A stretch of DNA of 64,000 bases, taken from positions 62,001 through 126,000 of the forward strand of contig JAEHOE010000171.1 of NCBI GenBank assembly GCA_016858145.1, given 5' to 3'. This stretch comes from Edaphochlamys debaryana. Lineage: Eukaryota; Chlorophyta; Chlorophyceae; Chlamydomonadales. Position numbers and translations under genes: made by a program. Below are positions 53,000 through 64,000 of the stretch, piece by piece (position 1 is the first letter of the stretch; each line of letters starts with the position of its first letter). The notes under the pieces are model-generated. The model was given only the letters and a program-made list of their open reading frames with translations. It did no database searches and was not told where the DNA came from.

Positions 53000-54708
53000 A
53001 TGCGGTCTGTGGTGGATAGAGGTGCTGTCCTCCAGCGGGGCAGCACGCGGCGAGCGGCCTTCAAGGTGCGTGCCGGCGTAGTGCATGGCCAAACTGTCGG
53101 AGCAGAGGACAAACGGCAGCTGGGTTCCCGCAGGTTCGCGCTGCTGATTCTGGCAGCGACACGCCGTCGACGTCCGCCCCCGCCAGCGGCTTCCCCCGTC
53201 CTCTCATTGATCGTCGTCAGCTGCTGACGGGCGCTGCGGCTTCGGTCATCACGCTGGTGGGGTGCCCTTGCCCCATCTGCAAGCCCGGCGAGGCGAAAGC
53301 AGCCAGCTGGAGCTATGGTGAGCAATGCAGAAACGCATACAGCTGTTGTTTCCAATTCCCTGACCGTTGAAACGTGGTGCAGGCGAGGTCGCGGGGCCCC
53401 CGACATGGAAGGGTGTCTGCGCGTCGGGCAAGCGCCAGTCGCCCATCAACATCTCGCTGAACAGCTCTGCGCCTCGTGTGGAGGCGGAGATGGGCGAGTT
53501 TGAGTTTGCTTACGGGAGCTTCGAGAAGTGCGACGTGCTGAACACGGGGCATGGCACGATGCAGGTGCGACCGGCTGCTGCAAGGGCCACGGCCTTCACT
53601 ACGGGCCGTGGCCGTAGCTAGCTAGCGGGCGGGCAGCAGAACCCGTACAGCTGGGGGCAACGTCCTCCGTGTCGGGGACCGGGGCGGTGCGTAACCAGCT
53701 CCCGTTGTTGACCTCCGACCCGTCAGGTCAACTTCCCGTCTGGCAACCTGGCCTTCATTGGCAACATGGAGCTGGAGCTGCTGCAGTTCCACTTCCACGC
53801 ACCCTCGGAGCACGCCATGGACGGCCGCCGCTACGCCATGGAGGCCCACCTGGTCCACAAGAACAAGAGCACTGGTGAGGCCCTGCGCTGCCCTCCCCAT
53901 CCCCTTTCCATCCCCTCCACTCCATGACCCGGCCTGCCACCCGTGCTGCTACACCCCTGTATCTTGATACTCACACGGTCCAACGTCGGCTGCTGCTCTG
54001 CAGGCAACCTGGCGGTGCTCGGCATCATGCTGGAGCCCGGTGGCATCATCAAGAACCCGGCTGTGGCCAACGCGATTGAGGTGGCGCCCGAGGTGCCCCT
54101 GGCCAAGAAGCCCTCGCCCAAGGGCATCAACCCGGTCATGCTGCTGCCCAAGAAGAACAAGGCGGGCAAGCGGTGAGCGCTCTGCAGGCACAGAGGGGCT
54201 GCTGAGCGAAAGGCTTGGGGGCGAGGCGTGGGCGTGCGGTCGGTGTGGCGGCAACCATGTTGCGGCATCAGGCAGCCGAACGTCGGGATGCAGCTCCACC
54301 TGCGACCAGTGCCCCTGCGACTGACCACGGCCCCGCCAACCTCACCGCCGCAGGCCCTTCGTCCACTACCCCGGCTCCCTCACCACGCCGCCGTGCTCGG
54401 AGGGTGTGGACTGGTTCGTGTTCACTAACCCGATCAAGGTGCCCGACGCTCAGGTGCGTCGAGCGAGGCACTCCGGGCTGTGCTGTGGGTGTTGCTGGCT
54501 GATGCTCTGTCCGACGGCAAGGACAGGCATGGCGGGACTCGGAACCGCACCCAGTTTCTCCCTGCCGCCGAGCTGAAACGCTTTCTCCAATCCCCAACCT
54601 TCACAGATTCTGGAGTTCATGCACTTCGTGGGTGACAACAAGACCTACGCCACCAACACGCGCCCGCTGCAGCTGCTCAACCAGCGCGTGGTGGAGTTCG
54701 AGCTCTAA
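53000..54708 (+). CDS. CAH3: Thylakoid-lumen alpha-type carbonic anhydrase CAH3
   Basis: Seven exons in phase give 316 aa: 53000-53065, 53134-53317, 53383-53564, 53727-53874, 54004-54172, 54354-54453 and 54607-54708. The protein starts with a chloroplast transit region. DRRQLLTG follows (twin Arg at residues 49-50) with a hydrophobic core and an AKA cleavage site at about 76-78, so Tat export to the lumen is expected. The alpha-CA zinc ligands are His166 and His168 (QFHFH) and His185 (EAHLVH). TTPPC at 260-264 supplies the catalytic Thr pair, and Cys96 with Cys264 form the expected disulfide. It interconverts bicarbonate and CO2 in the acidic lumen, feeding the pyrenoid in the carbon-concentrating mechanism and supporting photosystem II. 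It is about six residues longer than the C. reinhardtii form as I recall it. It lies just downstream of a duplicated upstream sequence. Confidence 0.97.
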
Positions 54709-55206
54709 CTAGGGGATGGGCTCAAGTGCGCGTGGCTAACATGACTGGACGGATGAGGAGGACGGAGTGCGGTTCCGTAGCGTTGTGACCCGCGCCCGCT
54801 GGGGCGGGGTGCTGGTCGCATGAGGACATGGCAAAAGAAGGGCTCTTTGAGCCTATCGGGTGACGCACGAAGACTTGACGGGCCCCCTGCAAGCTGGGAG
54901 CCAAGGCGTGTTCAGCTAGAGTAGCTGGCGTAACTAGCAACTCCCTAAGCGCACCGGGTCGACCCCACTGGGCTGGCCTGGCGTGGGTAGCGTTTGACTG
55001 GGTGACTGGGGGTTGAGCGGTTGAGGGAGGTGTACGACTGAAGATTAAGCCGCCAGGCACAAGACGCATTGGGGTGCATTTGCGAGACCGGAGGGGATGC
55101 GGTGTATTTATGGGGTCGTGGGGCGATACCCGCCACGCGCCGCTGAGTAGGCTTCTGTAGCGGAGCGCGGGGGCTGGGTTCGAGCTTGGTGAGCTTCTCA
55201 CGGAGC

Positions 55207-55211
55207 TGTAA
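55207..55211 (+). terminator. Candidate TGTAA polyadenylation signal of CAH3
   Basis: About 500 bp after the CAH3 stop codon, within the usual range of algal 3' UTRs. Confidence 0.55.
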
Positions 55212-55710
55212 CCACTAAGGACAGTCAGGACCGTACTTAGCCGTGCTGGATGCCACATGCCCGAGGGCTGTGACGCGCTTGGAACGGCAGAGAGAGACGA
55301 AGAGCGTAGATTCACTGCCCAGCTCCGCTTGCCAAGGGTCTCCGTTATGAGCGTGCTGGTCAAGACTGGCGCACGTGGTGCCATGGAACCCTGCCAGGCC
55401 ACAAGCTCGACGGAAGCACTTTGCAGACGAGGAGGGCCCCGCCGGCGCTGGGCACGGACATAGCGAGGACCCGTTGGTCTACCGAAATCGTCTCATGCTA
55501 ACCCACGTATGGACGGGCGCCTGGACGGCATGAAGCGGACGGATGCGTCCAACGGACGTCCATGAGGTGTTCACGGCCGAAGCAGAGCACTGCTGGTGCT
55601 CAAGAGTACCACCAGTGCGAAGGGCCGTGGAAGGCCCCCATAGGTCACAACATAAGCCCGGTACGCGGGAAGGGGGGGAAACCTTTCCGTCACGGCTGTG
55701 GAGCCCGAGG

Positions 55711-55744
55711 GGTTTATTACAGACAACGGGGCATAGTGCCGCGG
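55711..55744 (+). repeat. Dispersed repeat F, copy 3
   Basis: GGTTTATTACAGACAACGGG then GCATAGTGCCGCGG, matching the core at 38277-38314. Confidence 0.5.
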
Positions 55745-56020
55745 GGGGGTCGCCCGAGGGCTCGACGGGCTGGCGCCGAGACCGCGGGCTGGCGGGATCG
55801 GGGCGCGGGGCACACCTCATGGCGGGACTTGCTCTCGGGTACCGAAGACAGCCCCCTTACCTGCTACCTAAGCTGTGCTTCCTCTGAAGCCTTCATACAC
55901 GCGAGCAGGTCGTCAAGCCGCTGCACGAACCTTCGATTGGCGACGAAGCCCGCCGACTGCCATAACTATCCTTACGAGACCTTGCTAGCTGCAGTTGAGG
56001 TTTAGACAAAGCCTGATAAG

Positions 56021-59000
56021 ATGGCGGTGAGCGTTGGCATGCCGGGAAACGCCGCGGCCCTCCGGTGAAGGCGATGTTCTGACGACGTCTCGCCTGGCCT
56101 CTCCGCGCACCTGATCCAGATGTCGCAGCAGTCGGGGATATTGCATCAAGGTGCCACCGAGGAGCGTGGAGAGAATGCGCGTATGGTGAGCGGGGTGCAC
56201 GCGCGCGGGAAACAGAGCGCCGCTTCCTTTGTTGCGTACCGACGCCCTTCACTGCAGGCATCGTTCGTTGGAGCTGTTGCCGTCGCGGACCTGGTCAAGT
56301 CGACGCTGGGGCCAAAGGGCATGGTGAGTATCAGATCTGTTCTTGGCGGCCGCGCGTGGGCCGTTACCGACGGCCGTGGGTGCTCGACTTGCAGGATAAG
56401 ATCCTGCAGAGCATGAGCCGGGGCCAGGAGGTCACCATCACCAACGACGGCGCGACCATCCTCAAGTCCATCTATGTCGATAACCCGGCAGCAAAGGTCC
56501 TTGTCGGTGAGGAGCTGGGCACTGTCGCGGACGCTGGGCAAGGGGGCAGGTTTGAGAACGTCTCAAGGCTTGGGGGTTGGGGAGATAACAAGGGGCGACG
56601 GGGGTGGGGCAGGACGCCAAGAAGGCGCCAACCTCCTTCCTCCTCACCTTCCCCGGGCCGCGGCCCCACTTACCGGCCTGCTGTCCCAGTACTTTCCCGC
56701 CCATCAACGTCCCACACCTACGAGATGCCAAAACGTAGCCCTTTTCTGCCATGCCCCGCCAGACATCAGCAAGGTGCAGGACGACGAGGTGGGCGACGGC
56801 ACCACCAGCGTTGTGGTGTTCGCTGGCGAGCTGCTGCGCGAGGCGGAGCAGCTGGTGAACGCCAAGGTTCACCCCATGACCATCATTGCGGGTAGGCGGC
56901 CTAGGGGCTTCAGCTTCTGGGGCTGGGACGTCCAGCCGTGCGGCTTCGGAGCCGGCTTCGGGGCCAGCTCTCGGGGTTAGGAGGGCCAGCCTTGCAGCTG
57001 CCAAGTCAGGCGGTCGCTACTGAGCCTCCGGCAGCTCACGCCCTGAGCAGCACGCGCCGTACCTAACGTGTTCTCGGAGCCTCGGACCTCAAGCTGCGCT
57101 TGCTTGTCCGGCGAGCATGGGGAGCGGTCCTGTTGTGGTGTTTGGCCCCCACGCGGCTCTGGCGCCAGCCCCCACGTGGAAGGCCAGACCCTGGGCCGCG
57201 TGGAGCCGCCCGGGTCAGGCCTGCCCCATGAGTCCCATGGGCGGCTCTGCCAGGACTGGCGGTTTTGCTGATGCGGCCTGGGCTCACGCCGAAAGGCCCC
57301 TACCAACGCCGAAGGGCGTACGTCTGCGGCGCCGCGTGGTCTGCGGCCCGCAGAGTGTCTGTGGACCACGGCTCCTTCGGAGCGGAGCTAGACTGCCGAC
57401 GGATGTAGGCTAAGGCAGTAGCCACGATGGAGCGCGCTCCGTCTGAGGGCCAGAGCTCTGGTGTGCCCGAGCTCCCTTTCCTCATATGCGCGGCTCCTGT
57501 GCGCGGCTCCAAGCCGGCTCCCGACACAGGCTCCACCGGCCGCGTATGTGTGCCCCGGGTGCCTGGTCTCGGCCGGAGGCCAAGGAGAGAATCACTCGCC
57601 CTGCACTGGCCTGGGCTGGGCCGTTCGCTTTTGCACCGGACGAGGACGAGGCCCAGCCCCTTTAACTGGCCCGGCATTCTGCTGGAATTTGCCCGCTGGC
57701 CCCTACCTTACCAGCCTCGCCCCCGCCCCTCGCGCCCCCTCAGGCTACCGCGAGGCTTGCGACTGCGCCCGCGGGGTGCTGGAGACCGGGGCCTTCTCGC
57801 ACGCCCCCGACACGGAGGCGTTCCGCCAGGACCTGCTCAACATCGCCAAGACCACGCTCAGCTCCAAGATTCTCACGTCGGTGGGTACCGATTGATTCCG
57901 GTGCTTGGGCGCAGTGGTCGGGTGCATCGGTCCTCGGAACAGGGGCGGGAGGTGCTGGCGGGGAGGCCCCATCTGGTTGCTACCTTTTCAAGTAGCGAAA
58001 TGTATGTTTCGACGCCCCGCCGACCGACCTACCGTGCTTGTCGACCTGCAGGATAAGGAGTACTTCGCTAACTTGGCGGTGGACGCTATCCTCCGGCTCA
58101 AGGTGTGTGGGGGCGTTTGGTTACAAGGTGCAACGGGTTGTGGCACGGGAAGGAGGCAAGCTGCGGACTGCCAGTTCGCAGGGGGTCAGGGTGGTTCAGG
58201 GCACGAGTCACGCGACGCCCGCACCAGCGCTGGCGTGTGGAGGGCTGCACGTGTACGGGGTGTCGTAGGCACGGGGAGTCGTAGGCGCGGTGATTAGCCG
58301 GCCGGCCTTAGATACTGTACGGAACCGTGGCCCGAGTTCGAAGCTCGACACATCCCGCCCATCCCGTGTGTGTGGGTAGGGGCAGGACGCTGCAGCATCC
58401 CCTCGTTGCCCTGTTGGGCATGGCGCTTGAGCTCCTGTCGGCATCTCGTGCCTCACACGTGCCCCTTCCCACCCCGCTCCTCTGCTCCCCCAGGGCAGCG
58501 CTAACCTGGAGGCCATCCACATCATCAAGAAGACCGGCGGCACCCTGCACGTGAGAAGGAGATATCAAGGGCGGTCGTGACACGGGAAGGCGCTAAGCAA
58601 AGGGAGAAGGCCGGGGAGTCCTGTGGCGCGTGGGAACGCCACACGGGCACACGGGCTTACCTCCTCTGGAGCTTCACGCCCGTCGCACCCGCAACGCGCA
58701 GCGCAACCCGCATCGCCTCTGGCCCCAATGCGCCCCGAACTGCTTCCCTCATTTGCAACCCACGCGACGCGTCCTCCGCCCCGTTACCCGCTCCTTGCCT
58801 CCCTCCTTCCCTTCCCCCCGACAGGAGTCGTTCCTTGACGAGGGCTTCATTCTGGACAAGAAGATCGGCGTGGGCCAGCCCAAGCGCATCGAGAACGCCA
58901 AGATCCTGGTGGCCAACACGCCCATGGACACGGACAAGATCAAGATCTACGGCGCCCGCGTGCGTGTGGACTCGATGGCCAAGGTGGCCGAGATCGAGGC

Positions 59001-60940
59001 GGCGGAGAAGGAGAAGATGCGGGAGAAGGTGGGGGCTGGGGGCACACGGGCCTGGGGATGGTGGTGTGCGGGGCGAGGTGCAGGTCAGGGTTCGAGGGAC
59101 CCGCGGTCAAAGGCCTGACTCCATCCTCCACCCCTGCCCCGCCAGGTCCGCTCCATCATCTCGCACGGCATCAACTGCTTCATCAACCGCCAGCTCATCT
59201 ACAACCTGCCCGAGGAGATGTTCGCGGACGCGGGTGAGCGCCCACGTCCGCACCGGGGTCGGGCCGAGCCGAGCCGGGGGGACCTGCTCCTGAAGCAAAC
59301 GCCCCGCGTCTCGAGGGGCCCCATGCCCACGCGAAGTCGCTCCCGCTCACCTAGTCCCTCTGCGGACCTGCTTCTACCCTCCTGTGCAGCCTCCCTCCTC
59401 CTACCCTCCTCCTTCCTCCTGCTCACGCCTCCCCCTGCCGCTCAACCCCACCCCGCCGCAACCCAGGCATCATGGCCATTGAGCACGCCGACTTCGACGG
59501 CATCGAGCGCCTGGCGCTGGTGCTGGGCGGCGAGATCGTGTCCACCTTCGACGACCCCGAGGCCGTGCGCCTGGGCACGTGCAAGCTGATCGAGGAGATC
59601 ATGATTGGCGAGGACAGGCTCATCCATTTCTCGGGTGAGGGGGTGGGCGGGCGGCTGCGGTGGATGCGAGGCAGCTCTGAAAGGCTCTTGCTTTGGGGCT
59701 CACGGGTCCGTCATAGTGCGGTGTTGTGTTGGCACTCGCCCGCCCACCTGCGCTGACCGCCCCTCCGCGCCCCCCTCCCCCCCGTTTCCGCTCCGCAGGC
59801 GTGGCGCTGGGTGAGGCGTGCACCATCGTGCTCCGCGGCGCCTCCTCGCACATCCTGGACGAGGCGGAGCGCTCCCTGCACGACGCGCTGTGCGTGCTCA
59901 AGGTGCGGGGGCCGCGGGCCGCGGTTGAGGGTGAACGGTTTGGGGTGGATGCCAATGGTTCGGGATGGGCCAGTTGCTCGTGTGGTGGCGAGGGGTGATG
60001 GAGCGGTGGCGCAGTGGCGCTCTCAAGCCCGACCCACATGCCGGCTGACCTGTGAGAACTTCCCTTGGCTCTCACAGGAGACGGTGTCGGACTCGCGCGT
60101 GGTGTACGGCGGGGGCTGGCCCGAGATCCGCATGGCCCGCGCCGTGGAGGAGCTCGCATCCAAGACGCCAGGTGAGAGGACGAGCAGCCGGGGTGTGTCC
60201 GCCACCGGGGTCTACGTCCCGGCCTTCCGGATGCGAGCAGGGGTCCCCGTGCCCCCCCTCTTTCCCAAGGCTTACCTCGTCCTTCTTCCCCGTTTCCATC
60301 CTCACCCCCGTTTCCACCCTCAGGCAAGAAGGCGCTGGCGATGGAGGCCTTTGCGCGCGCCCTTCGCGCCCTCCCGGCCACCATCTGCGACAACGCCGGC
60401 CTCGACTCGGCAGACATCGTGGCAACCCTCAAGGTGAGGAAGAGGCGGTATTCACCCCCGCCCCCAGCCAGCCGGAGTCTCATCCCGAACATGAGCCTGT
60501 TGACCTGTCCTCGAGTACCTGAATCCTTTATAACCCTGTCAACCGGCCGCTTCCTGCCACCTCGCGCGCCTCCGTCTATCCCCGTAGGCTGCGCACGGCG
60601 CCGACCCCGCCAGCCGCATGGGCGTGGACGTGGTCCGCGGCGAGGCGGGGGACATGCAGGAGCTGGGCATCTTCGAGTCGTTCCGCGTGCGGCAGCAGGT
60701 GGGGAGCGGGGCGGAAGCGGGGAAGGGGTCGCAGAGGACAAGCGAAGGCGGGGGTGGAAGCAAGGCGGGGCGAGGGCAATTGTGAGAGGGGTGATAAGCG
60801 CCGCTGCGATGGACGCGGGGTGAGAGAAGGTTGCTGAACTCCCTCTTCTCACGCAGGTGCTCTTGTCCGGTACGGAGGCGTCGGAGATCATCCTGCGTGT
60901 GGACGACATCATTAAGTGCGCCCCGCGGCAACGCGGTTAA
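56021..60940 (+). CDS. CCT2: Cytosolic chaperonin TCP-1 subunit beta
   Basis: Sixteen exons in phase give 528 aa: 56021-56026, 56120-56185, 56258-56323, 56395-56506, 56763-56891, 57744-57880, 58052-58102, 58494-58550, 58825-59028, 59146-59233, 59467-59634, 59799-59902, 60078-60171, 60324-60433, 60588-60698 and 60857-60940. Group II chaperonin motifs are intact: [21 protein letters not shown] at about 62-69, GDGTTS at 94-99, [43 protein letters not shown] and GGGWPEI. The order and wording match the beta subunit. It forms one of eight subunits of the TRiC/CCT ring that folds actin and tubulin. I chose the six-base first coding exon (MA) because it gives the usual beta N-terminal length. An alternative start is the ATG at 56120. 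The intron after exon 5 is long, about 850 bp. Confidence 0.98.
58231..58307 (+). repeat. Dispersed repeat E, copy 2
   Basis: GGCGTGTGGAGGGCTGC and GGCGCGGTGATTAGCCGGCC, as at 43387-43453. Located in a CCT2 intron. Confidence 0.75.
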
Positions 60941-61658
60941 GGGCCGACGGGGCGACAGGGCGTGGAATGCGAGGAGGCCGAGGGGGTGGAGTTGCCAGTG
61001 CTCGTGGGTACGGTGACGGAAAGGGGATGAGACGAGGGGTGGGGACGGGAGATGCGCGCGAAGGGGCAAGGGATGAGGGTGCGTGAAGGAGGGGAGGGCC
61101 TCTGCGAGCGCTACGGGCGTTGAGTGGGGCATGCTGGTGGGGGAGGGCGCTGCGCGCACGCAGCAAGGGATGGGTTACAGCCTGCAGGAGGAGCAACTGC
61201 CGTCAGCTGGCCATTGCCAGTGCGTGACAGTGTCCTATCATAAGACGGTGGCATAGTACGCGTGGATGGCGGTCGAGGCGTGGTTGCCGGTGTCGAGGGC
61301 GGAGTGCCGGACAGGCCAAAGTGTGCCGGTGGCCGGTGCTTGGCCCATGGGACTTGACGCTAGGGTGTCGATCGCGGCTGTCGCCGACAGCGCCGGGCTC
61401 CGCAGCCAAGCTCAATGTGTAACACATAGTCCTGAGCTACATAGCGCCTCTGTGACAGTACCTATCGACCGCCTCTGCAACATACCCAGACTTTGACGAC
61501 CGACCGGACGCTGTCGTGGACTCTACCTGCCGCCGCGCCCGATTCTTTTGATCAGCTTTCTGAGGAGCTTGGTGTAGCTCCACGGGATGCCGCAGAAACG
61601 AGCGCTTGGTTGACCGCCATCCGCGCGGCGAATTGCCGCACCCTAGGGACGGAGCGCG
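60941..61658. other. Intergenic region between CCT2 and the kinesin gene
   Basis: Holds the CCT2 3' UTR, with TGTAA at 61418-61422, and the kinesin promoter. The short remaining spacing of about 240 bp suggests a compact promoter. No other feature seen. Confidence 0.55.
61418..61422 (+). terminator. Candidate TGTAA polyadenylation signal of CCT2
   Basis: About 480 bp after the CCT2 stop codon. Confidence 0.6.
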
Positions 61659-63821
61659 ATGGAGTCCAACTATCCACCGCCTCCTATTGACGATGGGCTC
61701 TATGGCCAGTCGGGAACGGGGAGTACTAGCGAAAATTTCAAGGTACGCATGTTTGGGCGCGCTGTGTGGCCCTTGCATTTACCCACGCTGTTCGGTCGCT
61801 AACGACTTAAGAACCGCGATCACAGGTCGTGGTGCGCATCCGGCCTCCCCTGCCGCGTGAGCTCCGTGGCACCGGCCTGCGCGCATACCAGTGCACCACG
61901 GCCGTGGAGCCTGGGGAGCGCAATGTGATTCTGTCGGAAAACCTGCCGGTAGGACGGGTCTGGCTGCTGCGGGGCTGGCGTAGCAGCTGTTTGGGGATGG
62001 GCAGAGGTAGGGCGGGCGGGTAAACACACACGCGGACCGAGTCGCAGACGCTTCCTCTCGCCTGCTGCCCCTCAGGCGGTCGTGAGCGCTCAAGGCGTGA
62101 CGGTGGCGGACCCCGGAGCCCTCTACAACACCTACCGGTGCGGTGTGGTCAGAGGGCGGACGGAACGGATGTTGCCCCGCCTGGACCCTTTCCTGAGACT
62201 GCCCAATGCCCGTTCTCCTTGCCTGCCCAGGTTCACCTTTGACTGCGTGTACGACCAGCACTGCCCCCAGGAGCGTGTGTACCGGCAGAGCGCACAGCAG
62301 GTGGTGCTGTCCATCCTGCAGGTGCGGAGTCGGAGGGGCGGAAGGGGCGGACGTGGGAGCGGGAGGGGTCCTCCAGAGCATGCAGGCCTGCGCTGAAGCA
62401 TCCTGGCGGGGCGGAAGCTGCAGCTGCTTTCAGGCTGTGCCCGGCCTCTTCTGGATGGGACAGCGGAAGCTGCAACTGGAACAAAGCACCAAAGCGTGTT
62501 GTGCATGGACCCCACTTCCGTACCCGTGCCGCTCTGGCGTGCAGGGGTACAATGCGGCCATCATCGCGTATGGCCAGACCGGCACGGGCAAGACCTTCAC
62601 AATGGAAGGAGCGATGGAGGTGGGTCCAGGCGCCGAGTCCGGTTGCAGGTTGCAGAACTTGCGGCGGTGTGACAGTGTAGGAGCCGGACCCTGCTTGCAG
62701 AGAGGTAGGTAGTGGGGTTCTAGGCTGAGGCCTCAAACCCTGCTCCCCAGGGCCCCGACCGCGGCATCATTCCCCGCACCGTGGAGGACATCTTCACCTT
62801 CATCGTCAACGACCCCGACCCCAGCAGGTGGGAGCTGCAGGGGGCCGGGCCAGGGGGACTTATGGAACATGAGCTGACGTGCACGGGGCATCGGGGCCCA
62901 GGGCGCAAGGGTGGATGTCCGTGACCACCTGAGTCAGGTGACCTGACTGACCAGAGTCCCCTGTACCACCACCCTCCCCTGTGCCCTTGCCCTGCAGCAA
63001 GTACCTGGTGCGGTCGTCCTACCTCCAGATCTACAACGAGGTGGGGCGTGGGCTGGAAACGCGGCGCTCCGCAGCAAGGGTCGGAGGAACACACCTGTAC
63101 CGGTGACCAGGAGCAGAGCGGCAGCCCGGGGGCTCGGAGCGGGGCCCGAGAGCCAGCCATACGTGCAGGTGTGGATCTAGCCCTCTTGCTGACGTGTCGC
63201 CTTTCCCCCCCCTTCCCCGCCAGGTGGTGTCGGACCTGCTCAAGCCGGAGCGCTCCTCGCTGGCCATCCGCGAGGACCGGCGGCGGGGCGTGTTCGTGGA
63301 GGGGCTGAGCGAGTGGGTGGTGCGCAGCCCCGCGGAGGTTTACCAGCTCATGCAGAGGGGGCAGTCGCTGGTGAGCACCGCGTTGCAGGGGTTGGGCTGG
63401 GGCGGCGTTGGGAAAGGGGGTGTAGGGATGCCCGTTAAGGGTCAGTCCTTGCGCGGTTCTGCAGAGCGACGTGGACCGGCTGTGAAGCGGCCCCGACTGC
63501 ACCCTCCCTCACCCCACAGCGCGCCACCGGCGCCACCAAGCTGAACGAGGTCTCCTCCCGCTCGCACGCCGTGTGCGTGGTCATCGTGGAGAAGTGCAGC
63601 AACAACGGCCAGGGGGAGGATGCGGAAGGGGCAGGTAGGCGGGGCGGCTGGCCACAGAAGGCAGGAGGCCGACTGTAGAGATGCCTGGGAAAGTATGAAG
63701 CCTGACGGCCCAATACGAGTATTGTCTCCGCCCGTGGATTTGTCCTTCAGCTGGCCCCCGTATCCCTTTCCTCCCTGCAGGCAGGGGAGGGCCCGATGGA
63801 GCCAGCATGCAGTCCATCAAG
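61659..63821 (+). CDS. Kinesin motor protein (N-terminal motor; continues past the right edge)
   Basis: Ten exons in phase, 286 aa so far: 61659-61742, 61826-61948, 62076-62137, 62231-62321, 62545-62619, 62751-62827, 62998-63040, 63224-63370, 63520-63634 and 63781-63821. After MESNYPPPPIDDGLYGQSG comes the motor start VVVRIRPPLPREL, the P-loop GQTGTGKT at residues 130-137, SYLQIYNEVVSDLL, and switch I NEVSSRSH at 243-250. The last exon ends QSIK at a GC donor (AAG|GCAAGC); the expected LNLVDLAGSE switch II segment would lie beyond the window. With an N-terminal motor it is probably plus-end directed on microtubules. VRIRPPLPREL and the short N terminus suggest an ungrouped or ARK-like class, but the tail is needed to assign it. 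No disruption is seen. Confidence 0.93.
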
Positions 63822-64000
63822 GCAAGCGGGCTGACTCCAGCTGCCGTACCCAGGCACTTGGCCTGGCTGCGCTCCGTGCTCCTGACGACTCGTAGACCAG
63901 CAGTCCAGCACAGACAGCGACATCACTCATAGTGACTCCGGTTCCACATTGACCCACTTCTCCTGCCCTCCCGCCCGGCTGCATCCCCCGACCGCCACCT
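63822..64000 (+). other. Start of a kinesin intron, running off the window
   Basis: Continues from the GC donor at 63822. No in-frame kinesin motif is visible before the window ends, so this is read as intron. Confidence 0.6.

Larger units (their letters stand above)
54709..56020. other. Intergenic region between CAH3 and CCT2
   Basis: About 1.3 kb holding the CAH3 3' UTR (TGTAA at 55207-55211), dispersed repeat F copy 3 (55711-55744) and the CCT2 promoter. No recognisable coding sequence. Confidence 0.55.

Noticed and set aside
53066..53224. Retained-intron CAH3 product ending SLIVVSC
   Set aside because: Splicing 53065 to 53134 gives VRAADSGSDTPST and the conserved Tat region, as in known CAH3.

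Overview
The window is nuclear DNA of a green alga, most likely a chlamydomonadalean/volvocine species. The evidence is GC-rich sequence, many introns of about 100-450 bp, TGTAA polyadenylation signals downstream of several stops, a thylakoid-lumen alpha carbonic anhydrase close to Chlamydomonas CAH3, and a nucleus-encoded plastid ribosomal protein L6. I derived gene structures by reading splice sites and checking codon phase across every junction; family names come from recalled motifs, without database searches.

Layout: (1) 1-2730 (-) is the 5' part of a NOM1/Sgd1-type nucleolar MIF4G protein. (2) 3597-17561 (+) is a very large, 22-exon gene of about 2,496 aa with two EF-hands in long low-complexity sequence; one intron holds a 28-copy G-rich minisatellite. 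(3) 18551-22683 (-) is RUVBL1 (pontin). (4) 23886-37269 (+) holds three secretory-pathway glycosyltransferase genes in a row: one GT61-like and two CAP10/GT90-like. (5) 39221-41316 (+) is an unrecognised secreted or type II membrane protein. (6) 42390-47776 (-) is the splicing factor PRP3, with its extreme 5' end unresolved. (7) 48258-49718 (+) is plastid ribosomal protein L6. (8) 49719-52999 is repeat-rich, with a minus-strand gene fragment lying between two copies of the sequence directly upstream of CAH3. (9) 53000-54708 (+) is CAH3. (10) 56021-60940 (+) is chaperonin CCT2. (11) 61659 to beyond 63821 (+) is the start of a kinesin motor gene, which runs off the right edge.

Most genes are unrelated housekeeping genes: ribosome biogenesis, chromatin AAA+ ATPase, splicing, plastid translation, protein folding, carbon acquisition and motility. 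The one functional grouping is the GT61/GT90/GT90 run, which suggests a local extracellular or secretory glycosylation set. I did not find a clearly new defence or mobile system. The most unusual signals are the amplified 5' splice site (7746-8458), the recurring GC-AG introns, the duplicated CAH3 upstream region, the micro-exon-rich GT90 gene, and several dispersed repeat families sitting in introns and intergenic DNA.
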